From: DAHUXT01 sp036378295
GTDB taxonomy: Bacteria; Chloroflexota; Ktedonobacteria; Ktedonobacterales; JADMIN01
Length of the DNA stretch: 5,415 bases
Assembly: GCA_036378295.1 (NCBI GenBank)
Contig: DASUWS010000019.1
Location: 1-5,415, forward strand
Direction of reading: 5' to 3'
Shown here: positions 1-5,415 of the stretch, one piece after another
Position numbering within the stretch: position 1 is the stretch's first letter
How the letters are laid out: each line of letters opens with the position of its first letter
The notes under the pieces: model-generated
Databases searched by the model: none
Told to the model about the DNA's origin: nothing
Seen by the model: the letters and a program-made list of their open reading frames with translations, nothing else
Program-made: the position numbers and the translations under genes

Positions 1-551
1 GCGCCCAGACCAGCCAGCACCGCCAGCACAACGCCGAACGGCTTCGCGAGCAACTGGGCCGTAAAGTCGCGTGTTGTGCTATCCGAGCTGCTGCCCGCGC
101 CGCCGCCTGCCATTGCCAGCGTGAATGCCGCAAATGCCAGCACCAGATAGGTGATCCCGACGACGGAATAGCCTATCCGCGTTACGATACCCTTAGCGGA
201 TGTTCCCTTGCCGTCCACATCCAACACGCCCTGGCAAAGCGACCAGAGCGCATAACCGACCAGACCGATGGCGACAATGATCAGCAGGAACTTGCCGAAG
301 GGCTGAGCAAAGATGGTCTGGAACACACCCTTCTGATCCGTCGGCGTTGCGCCGCTGCCCAGGGCCGCGCTCAGCGCTATCATACCCATAATCAGATAGA
401 CAAGCCCCTTGGCGGCATAGCCCAGGCGAGCCAGCGAAGTGAACCAGGGACTGGTGGCTGCCTCCTTCGCCTCCAAACTCACATCGTTCACTGCGTTGGT
501 TGCCCTCTCTGGCGCACCCTCGGCTTTCGTGGAGGCTTCTCCTTCAACCAT
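1..551 (-). CDS. DUF1206 domain multi-pass membrane protein (partial, C-terminus beyond window)
   Basis: The first 183 residues of an integral membrane protein are visible; the gene runs off the left edge. After a polar, Glu/Ala-rich N-terminus (about residues 1-38) come two copies of one unit. Each starts with an Arg-x-Gly-Tyr segment followed by a hydrophobic helix (R42 LGYAAKGLVYL; R125 IGYSVVGITYL). Each then has a Gln/Lys-Pro-Phe-Gly turn (residues 83-86 and 170-173) leading into a second helix. This is the DUF1206 repeat. Family members, as I recall, usually have three such units in about 270-290 residues, so the third should lie outside the window. The ATG at 549-551 is chosen because AAAGGA sits 10 bases upstream. 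The gene follows the PAP2 gene on the same strand after about 105 bases, so it may be the last member of the same transcript. The biochemical role of DUF1206 proteins is unknown. The family call is confident; no function is claimed. Confidence 0.88.
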   Translation of the reverse strand, partial: MVEGEASTKAEGAPERATNAVNDVSLEAKEAATSPWFTSLARLGYAAKGLVYLIMGMIALSAALGSGATPTDQKGVFQTIFAQPFGKFLLIIVAIGLVGYALWSLCQGVLDVDGKGTSAKGIVTRIGYSVVGITYLVLAFAAFTLAMAGGGAGSSSDSTTRDFTAQLLAKPFGVVLAVLAGLG

Positions 552-561
552 ACTTAGCTAT

Positions 562-567
562 TCCTTT
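562..567 (-). promoter_or_regulatory. Ribosome-binding site of the DUF1206 gene
   Basis: AAAGGA on the minus strand lies 10 bases before the ATG at 551. It fixes the start of the DUF1206 gene and marks the 552-656 gap as a leader. I see no stem-loop with a T tract in this gap, so read-through from the PAP2 gene is possible. Confidence 0.6.
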
Positions 568-656
568 CACGGTTCGCCGCGCGCACCGCACGCGTCACCA
601 GTCAGCCTGCCAGCGTCTGGGTTAGCGTTATCGCAGAGAGCATGCCATCTGATTGC

Positions 657-1484
657 TCAGGCGGCCTGCGCTCGCGTCGCTTGCCACGCTCGCAGCCGCG
701 CGAATCCCATGAGCAGCAGGTGATAGAGCGCAATGGCGACGACAAGCATCAGGCTGGCCAGCAGATAGCTCCCCAGCACATCGCTCGGCCAGTGCTCACC
801 CAGCAGCACACGCGCCGGGCCGATACAGATCATGAAGTAGGCGCAGATGATTCGCACGCCCCAGAGTAGCGGCTTCCAGTTGGGATGCTCGCGCTCGAAG
901 CGGAAGGTGAGATAGAGCAGAAAGCCATAGAACGTCACGACATGCGTCACATGGCCTGAAGGGTAGCTGTGTAGTCCCAGATGGGCGACAACGTGAATGT
1001 GGACATTGTGTGGCCGGGGCCGCGCGACCAGGCTATTCACAGTGACATTCACGAGGTCGGCCCCGAACGAAGCAACCACCGCGGCGATGGCAGCACTCAC
1101 CTGGCGGAGTATCAGGAGCACGAGAATGACCGCAATGGCTGTGCTGGCCGCTGGGGTGGGCCAGTTGGCATCGCTGCTGAAGGTGATGAAATGGACCAGC
1201 GACGGGAACTGTATCTTCTGGATCAGGATGGTGAGCCCTTCATCGCCGGGGAATTCCGCGTTGGCATGCGCCGCGACGGAAAGCAGCGCCATCGCCACAG
1301 CGACGAGCACCCACAATCCAGCGATGATCGCTGTATCGCGGTGGGTCCAGTGTCGCGAGATAGGCTCAGGATGTCCAGTGCCTGCGGCTGGGACTTCAGA
1401 CGGCGATCCAGATGGTAATCCCATGCTGATGCTCTTCTCCTCTTTCTCGCTGCATCCAGCACGCCGAAGGAGCACGGAACCCAT
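657..1484 (-). CDS. PAP2-family membrane phosphatase (phosphatidic acid phosphatase type 2 / haloperoxidase superfamily)
   Basis: A 275-residue polytopic protein with about six hydrophobic segments (roughly 51-72, 113-127, 130-148, 180-195, 205-223, 236-258). The three PAP2 active-site motifs are present in order: NSLVARPRP at 150-158, PSGH at 175-178 and ARVLLGEHWPSD at 224-235. His231 would be the phospho-histidine nucleophile, His178 the acid and Asp235 its partner. Two positions differ from the textbook motifs: Asn150 replaces the usual Lys of motif 1 and Ala224 replaces the Ser of motif 3. Members hydrolyse phosphate from lipid phosphates such as phosphatidic acid or polyprenyl (pyro)phosphates at the membrane; the exact substrate cannot be read here. 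The ATG at 1484 lies 3 bases after the phospholipase D stop, suggesting coupling, but has no Shine-Dalgarno sequence. The ATG at 1424 (residue 21) has GAGGAG 12 bases upstream and is a serious alternative, giving 255 residues without losing any domain. Confidence 0.93.
   Translation of the reverse strand: MGSVLLRRAGCSEKEEKSISMGLPSGSPSEVPAAGTGHPEPISRHWTHRDTAIIAGLWVLVAVAMALLSVAAHANAEFPGDEGLTILIQKIQFPSLVHFITFSSDANWPTPAASTAIAVILVLLILRQVSAAIAAVVASFGADLVNVTVNSLVARPRPHNVHIHVVAHLGLHSYPSGHVTHVVTFYGFLLYLTFRFEREHPNWKPLLWGVRIICAYFMICIGPARVLLGEHWPSDVLGSYLLASLMLVVAIALYHLLLMGFARLRAWQATRAQAA
1437..1442 (-). promoter_or_regulatory. Candidate ribosome-binding site for an internal PAP2 start at 1424
   Basis: GAGGAG on the minus strand lies 12 bases before the in-frame ATG at 1422-1424. 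No comparable purine-rich site precedes the ATG at 1484. This favours the shorter PAP2 protein unless the longer one is made by reinitiation after the phospholipase D stop codon. Confidence 0.45.
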
Positions 1485-1487
1485 TCG

Positions 1488-3467
1488 CTAGATGTAGCGA
1501 TTCTGGTGCGGGACCGTGATGCCCTCGCGCACTTCGCGCAGGGGATCGAGCAGTCCGCGATACCGCTCGACCTGCAGCCCATGTGCGGGCCCATCGCTGG
1601 CTAGCAGATATGGCAGCAGATGTCCCACCAGCGGCTCGCCCTGCCGCAGACGTCGCAGATTCTCCCGCGCGAGCCGCGCAAGCTGCTGCATGCCGGCGTC
1701 AGGATCAGCCAGGCTGGCGGTCAGCGCGGCGGATTCCTCCGACGATCGCGACGATGCCACATCCTGGCCAGCCACAAGCTTTCCTGGCATCGCGTGCAGC
1801 AGTGTGCGTACATGCCTCACGATCTCGGCACCGTCTCCCTGTGAGGACGAATCGAGATGACCGACGGGCCATGGCATATCCGCAGGCAGCGGCGAGGCGG
1901 TATGCTCCGCCCAAAGAATCCGGCGCAGGCTGCGCGCAAAGCTCTCCTGCTTGATAGCGACATTGATCTCGGCATCGTGGCTCATACCCCGGCTGTTGAG
2001 ATTCGCCGAGCCGACTGTAGCCCAGCAGTCATCGATAATGGCAACCTTCGCATGGACGTACACCGGGCGGTAGCGCATGGCTCCGTCTTTGCCAGGCTTG
2101 CACGTCGCAAGCGTGTAGAAATGCAGACGGTCTGCCGCCAAAGCACCTGGCGCGTGGCTTCTGAGCCAGTCAATCGTTTCATCGGTCACGGTGCGGCCCA
2201 CATTCGGATGGTCGGGCAACACCAGCGCGATATGCACACCACGCTCGGCCGCGGCAGCCAGCTCTTTGACCAGCGCCCGCATCTTGCGGCTTTCCCACCC
2301 AACGCGGGTGAAATTCAGCCCAGGCGGGCCTTCGACCCAGAGGTACTGGCTTTCGAGGTAGATGAAGCGCTCCGCCCGCTGCACCACCTGCTGATACCAC
2401 TGCGCAATGCCATAGATACCCGCTGGCGCGAAGCGATAGGTCAGCGCGGGGATCGTCCGGATGATCTGGATATGCCCGTCCGCTGGTGCTTTATGGGCTG
2501 CTGTCGGCGTTTGTCCAGAGTGGGTTCGTGGCGGCAGTGACTTGCGCGACGAGCGTCGCCGTGATCGCGCGATTTCATCCACATGCATGTGAGGATAGTA
2601 GCCGCTCCGGTATGCGCCTCGAATGCCGCTAATTCTCAGGCCAAGAGGCTGGATGCGTTCCTGCACTTTGCCTGCGGAAGCGTCCCACCGCTCCTGGATG
2701 TTGCGCTCGACATCCAGGACGGCAGAACCGGTGAGCATGACCTCCGCATCATGCCAGGGATGGGGTGACTCGCCACGGTCGGTCGAGCGCAGATGAGATG
2801 TGAAGCGATGTTGGGAGGTATCCCATCGGTCGAAGTCGCCTGAGAACTCGACAGTGAAATCAATGCCACCGACGAAGGCGACCGCGCTATCCACGACAGC
2901 ACATTTCTGGTGCAGCCCCTGTGCCATATGCAGAGGAGAGCGGCAGTTCTTGTCCAGCCGAACCGATATATTCTGCCGGGCAAGAATCTCTGCCTGCTCG
3001 GCGGGATCGTTCCCGAAATGACCCAACTGCAGCGGATCGAGCGGGTCCCAGAGCAGAACGCGCACATCCACTCCGCGACGCACCGCCAGCCCCAAAACGT
3101 CTACCAGGGAGAGGCCGTCGGCCTGCCAGAGCGCGATGGCAGCGCTATCGCATCCCGCGGCACGCAGATGATCGAGAAGCTCATACTGCGCATCTGAGCC
3201 ATCTGGTCCCGCCCGCTGATCCAGGCCGCGCACCAGATGTAACCGCGCATAGATGCTCCAGTCAGCTACCCAGATGCTCCTGCGCGCTTGAAGAAATGCC
3301 ACGCAGGCGGCTAGCATAACGTCTCGCCCATCGATCAGCGGTACAGCCGTTGCTAGAGGGTGTACGGCAAAGTCGCCACGCGCCCATTCAGTCGAAGCCG
3401 CAGGCACTGGCGGTTTCGCGAGTTCGCGCGTCCTCTCAGTCGTGGCCCGCTGTAACATCGTTGTCAC
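1488..3467 (-). CDS. Phospholipase D superfamily enzyme with two HKD motifs
   Basis: A 659-residue protein from the GTG start. Two complete HxKxxxxD motifs are visible: HQKCAVVD (H186, K188, D193), followed by the GG of AFVGGIDF, and HAKVAIID (H472, K474, D479), followed by GSANLNSRG. Between them are PWHDAEV (about 236-242), IQIIRTIP (about 333-340) and IYLESQYLW (about 369-377), elements shared with eukaryotic-type phospholipase D rather than short cardiolipin synthases. These enzymes cleave or transfer the phosphodiester of phospholipids through a phospho-histidine, releasing phosphatidic acid in the hydrolytic reaction. No signal peptide or membrane helix is evident, so a cytosolic or membrane-peripheral enzyme is likely. 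A basic Arg/Ser stretch (about 301-310) looks like a flexible linker. The last ~135 residues after the second HKD half lack a recognisable domain. A longer frame reaches a TTG at 3521 without a ribosome-binding site. Cardiolipin synthase-like transferase activity cannot be excluded. Confidence 0.93.
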   Translation of the reverse strand: MTTMLQRATTERTRELAKPPVPAASTEWARGDFAVHPLATAVPLIDGRDVMLAACVAFLQARRSIWVADWSIYARLHLVRGLDQRAGPDGSDAQYELLDHLRAAGCDSAAIALWQADGLSLVDVLGLAVRRGVDVRVLLWDPLDPLQLGHFGNDPAEQAEILARQNISVRLDKNCRSPLHMAQGLHQKCAVVDSAVAFVGGIDFTVEFSGDFDRWDTSQHRFTSHLRSTDRGESPHPWHDAEVMLTGSAVLDVERNIQERWDASAGKVQERIQPLGLRISGIRGAYRSGYYPHMHVDEIARSRRRSSRKSLPPRTHSGQTPTAAHKAPADGHIQIIRTIPALTYRFAPAGIYGIAQWYQQVVQRAERFIYLESQYLWVEGPPGLNFTRVGWESRKMRALVKELAAAAERGVHIALVLPDHPNVGRTVTDETIDWLRSHAPGALAADRLHFYTLATCKPGKDGAMRYRPVYVHAKVAIIDDCWATVGSANLNSRGMSHDAEINVAIKQESFARSLRRILWAEHTASPLPADMPWPVGHLDSSSQGDGAEIVRHVRTLLHAMPGKLVAGQDVASSRSSEESAALTASLADPDAGMQQLARLARENLRRLRQGEPLVGHLLPYLLASDGPAHGLQVERYRGLLDPLREVREGITVPHQNRYI

Positions 3468-3473
3468 CCCCAT

Positions 3474-3479
3474 CCTCCC
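3474..3479 (-). promoter_or_regulatory. Ribosome-binding site deciding the phospholipase D start
   Basis: GGGAGG on the minus strand lies exactly 6 bases before the GTG at 3465-3467. The same motif abuts the ATG at 3473 with no spacer and is 15 bases from the ATG at 3458, both poor spacings. The GTG is therefore the best-supported start. Confidence 0.65.
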
Positions 3480-3642
3480 GAATACCCGCAGGCTGATTCG
3501 GTAGCTCCCTGATATGCACAAGGTATGCCAGAGGTGGAACCCTGCTACCTGATGCGAGGGTGAGCGACAGCTGCACCGGCACCATGCTCTCCCGGCCAGT
3601 CAACCCACCGGAGGAGCCAGGATCGGAATTGGCGCGCGTCAG

Positions 3643-3655
3643 GCGCTTTCAGCGC
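3643..3655. repeat. Short GC-rich hairpin
   Basis: GCGCT and AGCGC form a perfect 5-base stem around a TTC loop. It lies in the presumed 5' leader of the phospholipase D transcript if that starts in the AT-rich core. There is no T tract, so it is not a terminator. It is short enough to be a chance occurrence. Confidence 0.25.
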
Positions 3656-3678
3656 ATATGGGGAGAGATAAGTGGAGC

Positions 3679-3716
3679 GATACATGTCGCCCACGTGGGG
3701 CCCAGGAGCCTGTATC
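3679..3716. repeat. Nested inverted repeats: GATACA/TGTATC arms around a CCCACGTGGG palindrome
   Basis: GATACA at 3679-3684 is perfectly inverted by TGTATC at 3711-3716. Between them lies the perfect 10-base palindrome CCCACGTGGG (3690-3699), directly followed by a GGGCCC palindrome (3698-3703). The location between divergent genes suggests a dimeric regulator binding site, but I cannot name the regulator. A single copy means the arrangement could be accidental. Confidence 0.35.
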
Positions 3717-3762
3717 ATCATCGAAAAGCGTCTAAACGAAGATTAGCCGTTCTTGTAACTCA

Positions 3763-3784
3763 ATTTAACCAATATTGGCTAATT
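3763..3784. promoter_or_regulatory. Candidate operator: imperfect 22-base AT-rich palindrome
   Basis: Centred between 3773 and 3774 is a perfect CCAATATTGG core (3769-3778), extended by TTA/TAA on both sides. Nine of eleven base pairs match over the full 22 bases. One half can also pair with another site: ATTAGCC at 3742-3748 is inverted by GGCTAAT at 3777-3783. It sits in the AT-rich centre of the divergent region, about 30 bases upstream of a candidate -10 element for the exported-protein gene. That placement fits a dimeric transcription factor site controlling one or both genes. Confidence 0.4.
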
Positions 3785-3787
3785 ACG

Positions 3788-3816
3788 TTCCGTTACACAA
3801 GAGTGGTGCATATGAT
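3788..3816 (+). promoter_or_regulatory. Candidate promoter for the exported-protein gene
   Basis: TATGAT at 3811-3816 matches the TATAAT -10 consensus at five of six bases. At a 17-base spacing the -35 position is TTCCGT, a poor match to TTGACA, so any promoter here would be weak or activator-dependent, or use another sigma factor. It would leave a leader of about 100 bases before the ATG at 3924. It is a motif match only. Confidence 0.3.
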
Positions 3817-3829
3817 TGCCATTGTTCAG

Positions 3830-3851
3830 TTCGAGCGTCGCGTAGCTCGAA
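3830..3851 (+). repeat. Stem-loop in the presumed leader of the exported-protein gene
   Basis: TTCGAGC (3830-3836) and GCTCGAA (3845-3851) form a perfect 7-base stem with an 8-base loop. The hairpin is about 70 bases before the start codon and is not followed by a T tract, so it is not an intrinsic terminator. It could be an RNA structure in the leader or a DNA operator just downstream of the transcription start. Confidence 0.4.
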
Positions 3852-3907
3852 ACGTATGTCTCAAGCGTGCGATCCTTACGCGGCACGACAGGGAGTGTAG
3901 TGAGAAA

Positions 3908-3914
3908 GGGAGGG
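3908..3914 (+). promoter_or_regulatory. Ribosome-binding site of the exported-protein gene
   Basis: GGGAGGG lies about 9-10 bases before the ATG at 3924-3926. A GTG immediately before it (3921) is in frame and would be an equally well-spaced start one codon longer. The purine-rich site supports a start here rather than at any of the internal methionines. Confidence 0.6.
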
Positions 3915-3923
3915 TGTCACGTG

Positions 3924-5415
3924 ATGCAACAACCGCACATACGGCAGAAGAAGCACAGGGAGCGGGTGTATGCACAGCGACTGGGAGCAAAGTCCAGGCA
4001 GACAAAGTTCCGCCGGCCACTCCTCATAGCGGTGCTGGGATGGGTGATGGTGTTAGCTGCGGCTGCCGTCACGGTTGTTGGCTCAGGGCAACTCCCGTGG
4101 GCGGCGGCGGCTCCATCGGCTGCTCGCGCCCAGCGCCCACCAGATCGTGGATCAGAGGCAAGGCTGGGCAAGAAGCATGGCCAGATGCGGCAGAGCGGCT
4201 GTAGCTTGATCGTTCCACAGCAACCGCTCACGGCACAGGGTCTGGCGACCCCTTACCAGTTTGCGGGCCGCGCGAACGGCCAGCCCTGCCGCGAGTCGAA
4301 TACCGATGTATCGGCATTTGTGCAGGCGGCAATTCTTGATCCGGCAACGGGGCAGATCTCGATCTATAACCCGCTGGTCGTTGACCAGGGAACACAGCCC
4401 GCTGCCGCGCCCGTCGTTCCGACCTTGCCCGCCAACGCGGTTGTCGGCATTTGGTTCGGCTCGAACGGTGACACGCTCAGCCTTCAGGGAGCGAGTGCTG
4501 CTGCGCTGCGCGATGGAAATTGTGTGGGCGGCCTCGGCGGGTCAGTTTTTGGCCAGGTTGCCTACTGCAACGCGCCCGCGTTCTTTACCGCCGCGAACCA
4601 GCAGATTCAGATGAAGAAGCTGACGCCACCCGCTTTGGGTACCAGCAACGATGGGCAGATCTGCCCCACGGTGCGCGACTTCTCGGTGGTGGACCAGGAC
4701 CAGAGTGACAACGTCACGACAACCTACCTTCTTACGCAAGATGGAAAGGTCGCTCAGGATACCGCTGCGAACGCGGCCAATTTAGCTGGGAGCGCGGTGC
4801 TGAAAAACGGCAGCGATAACCGGCTCCTCACCGTCGCTCTGGATACAGCACTCGGTTGCACCTCCTGGAAGGCGCCTGACCTGGCGAATCCTGGCCAGAT
4901 GGTTCCAGCCCAACCGCTCGCTGAGCTGCAGGCCGCGATGTATCAGGCCCAGCCAGTCGCACTGGTGCCGAGTGGCGACCCTATGGTGCTGGTGAATGGA
5001 CGTCCAAACCTGGCCAAGCAGAATCTGTATCGTGCGGGCGTTGACCAGCCAGCGGTCGCTTCCGCCATGCAGGCACAAGCGGATAACCTCACTTACTGCC
5101 AGAACTTGCTGAAGATCGCTCCGGCGCGCATCCAGATGGATAAGCAGTGGACTGTGGGCGCCCCAACGCTTGATCCGGGAGTGGCGAACAATCTCTATAC
5201 TTTCCTCGCCGCGCGCTTCGATACGACCATCGGCCCCGATCAGTTGAACTGCACGGGTCTGCTGAAACAGCCCAGCCCTGTCAAGCTCGTCCAGCGCAAC
5301 GGTGTGGTTGTGGATGCGACGTTTACTGTGACCGCGCCCATGACCATGCCACCACAGCAGGGTCAGGCACAGGGACAGGCCGGCGCGCAGAATGGCGCTA
5401 CACCCGCCCCGGCAG
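3924..5415 (+). CDS. Exported cysteine-containing protein of unknown function (partial, C-terminus beyond window)
   Basis: The frame is open from ATG 3924 to the window end (497 codons). Residues 1-31 are strikingly basic, about 33-55 form one hydrophobic segment, and an Ala-rich stretch ends in ARA-Q (67-70), a plausible signal peptidase I site. An uncleaved anchor is also possible. The mature part has eight cysteines (93, 122, 200, 215, 247, 312, 392, 443), an even number consistent with disulfides, and none precede the membrane segment. Conserved-looking blocks are AFVQAAILDP (131-140), YNPLVV (148-153), VGIWFGSNG (174-182), FGQVAYCNAPAFF (209-221), VDQDQSDNVTTTYL (256-269) and ALVPSGDPMVLV (346-357). 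The tail from about 475 is a Gln/Gly/Ala/Pro low-complexity run. From memory it resembles uncharacterised secreted proteins of filamentous fungi and some soil bacteria. I see no recognised catalytic motif and claim no function. Confidence 0.85.
   Translation, partial: MQQPHIRQKKHRERVYAQRLGAKSRQTKFRRPLLIAVLGWVMVLAAAAVTVVGSGQLPWAAAAPSAARAQRPPDRGSEARLGKKHGQMRQSGCSLIVPQQPLTAQGLATPYQFAGRANGQPCRESNTDVSAFVQAAILDPATGQISIYNPLVVDQGTQPAAAPVVPTLPANAVVGIWFGSNGDTLSLQGASAAALRDGNCVGGLGGSVFGQVAYCNAPAFFTAANQQIQMKKLTPPALGTSNDGQICPTVRDFSVVDQDQSDNVTTTYLLTQDGKVAQDTAANAANLAGSAVLKNGSDNRLLTVALDTALGCTSWKAPDLANPGQMVPAQPLAELQAAMYQAQPVALVPSGDPMVLVNGRPNLAKQNLYRAGVDQPAVASAMQAQADNLTYCQNLLKIAPARIQMDKQWTVGAPTLDPGVANNLYTFLAARFDTTIGPDQLNCTGLLKQPSPVKLVQRNGVVVDATFTVTAPMTMPPQQGQAQGQAGAQNGATPAPA

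Larger units (their letters stand above)
3468..3923. other. Divergent intergenic region between phospholipase D and the exported-protein gene
   Basis: This 456-base stretch separates two divergent genes and should hold both promoters. Positions about 3720-3830 are clearly more AT-rich than the flanking coding DNA, as expected for a control region. It contains several inverted repeats, listed separately: a short GCGCT/AGCGC hairpin (3643-3655), a CCCACGTGGG palindrome inside GATACA/TGTATC arms (3679-3716), an AT-rich palindrome (3763-3784) and a leader hairpin (3830-3851). An open frame crossing 3560-4204 on the plus strand conflicts with the better-supported exported-protein frame and does not look like a protein. 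I found no convincing -10/-35 pair for the minus-strand gene and no small gene. Confidence 0.6.

Noticed and set aside
552..656. Terminator between the PAP2 and DUF1206 genes
   Set aside because: No GC-rich stem followed by a T tract was found on the minus strand, so the two may be co-transcribed.
439..869. Two small plus-strand frames over the DUF1206 start and PAP2 end
   Set aside because: They are antisense to confirmed coding regions and lack a ribosome-binding site. Ser/Ala/Arg-rich translation is typical of a shadow.
981..1491. Two overlapping plus-strand frames opposite the PAP2 gene
   Set aside because: Both are antisense to a gene with all three PAP2 motifs and have no recognisable protein features.
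1857..2540. 227-codon plus-strand frame opposite the phospholipase D gene
   Set aside because: It is antisense to the region between and including the catalytic parts of a well-supported enzyme. Its composition is typical of a shadow frame in GC-rich DNA.
3522..3760. Sigma-70 promoter for the phospholipase D gene on the minus strand
   Set aside because: The best -10-like hexamers match only about half of the consensus and have no -35 partner at a suitable spacing.
4005..4025. Twin-arginine (Tat) signal in the exported protein, F-R-R-P-L-L
   Set aside because: The two arginines before the hydrophobic segment lie in a generally basic N-terminus, and the preceding residue is Phe rather than Ser/Thr. 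A Sec signal or anchor explains the sequence as well.
3560..4204. 214-codon open frame on the plus strand across the intergenic region and the start of the exported-protein gene
   Set aside because: It overlaps the exported-protein gene in another frame. Its translation has mixed His/Cys/Trp/Arg content without domain features, and it has no ribosome-binding site or family resemblance.

Overview
The window looks like chromosomal DNA from a fairly GC-rich bacterium. It holds four genes. Three run on the minus strand (DUF1206 membrane protein, PAP2 phosphatase, phospholipase D) and one diverges on the plus strand (an exported, cysteine-containing protein). Both outer genes are cut by the window edges. 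Ribosome-binding sites are recognisable for most starts. The mix of a DUF1206 protein, a eukaryotic-type two-HKD phospholipase D and the exported family at the right end makes me think of Chloroflexota (Ktedonobacteria-like), with Actinomycetota as the alternative. This is an impression from gene content and is not proven by any marker gene. I see no rRNA, tRNA, CRISPR array, insertion sequence or phage feature.

Layout. Positions 1-551 (minus): N-terminal 183 codons of a DUF1206 multi-pass membrane protein. Positions 552-656: a short gap with a ribosome-binding site and no clear terminator. Positions 657-1484 (minus): a PAP2-type membrane phosphatase. Positions 1488-3467 (minus): a phospholipase D superfamily enzyme with both HKD motifs intact, starting at a GTG with a strong Shine-Dalgarno sequence. 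Positions 3468-3923: a 456-base divergent intergenic region. Its AT-rich core carries an imperfect 22-base palindrome, and further inverted repeats lie on both sides. Positions 3924 to the end (plus): at least 497 codons of an exported protein with a basic N-terminus, one hydrophobic segment and eight cysteines, all in the presumed extracytoplasmic part.

How the genes may work together. Transcription on the minus strand would read phospholipase D, then PAP2, then DUF1206. Phospholipase D can release phosphatidic acid from phospholipids, and PAP2 enzymes can dephosphorylate phosphatidic acid to diacylglycerol. The pair could therefore form a two-step membrane-lipid turnover pathway, with the DUF1206 protein as a membrane neighbour of unknown role. 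The divergent exported protein belongs to a family I cannot assign a function to. It is the most open question in the window.
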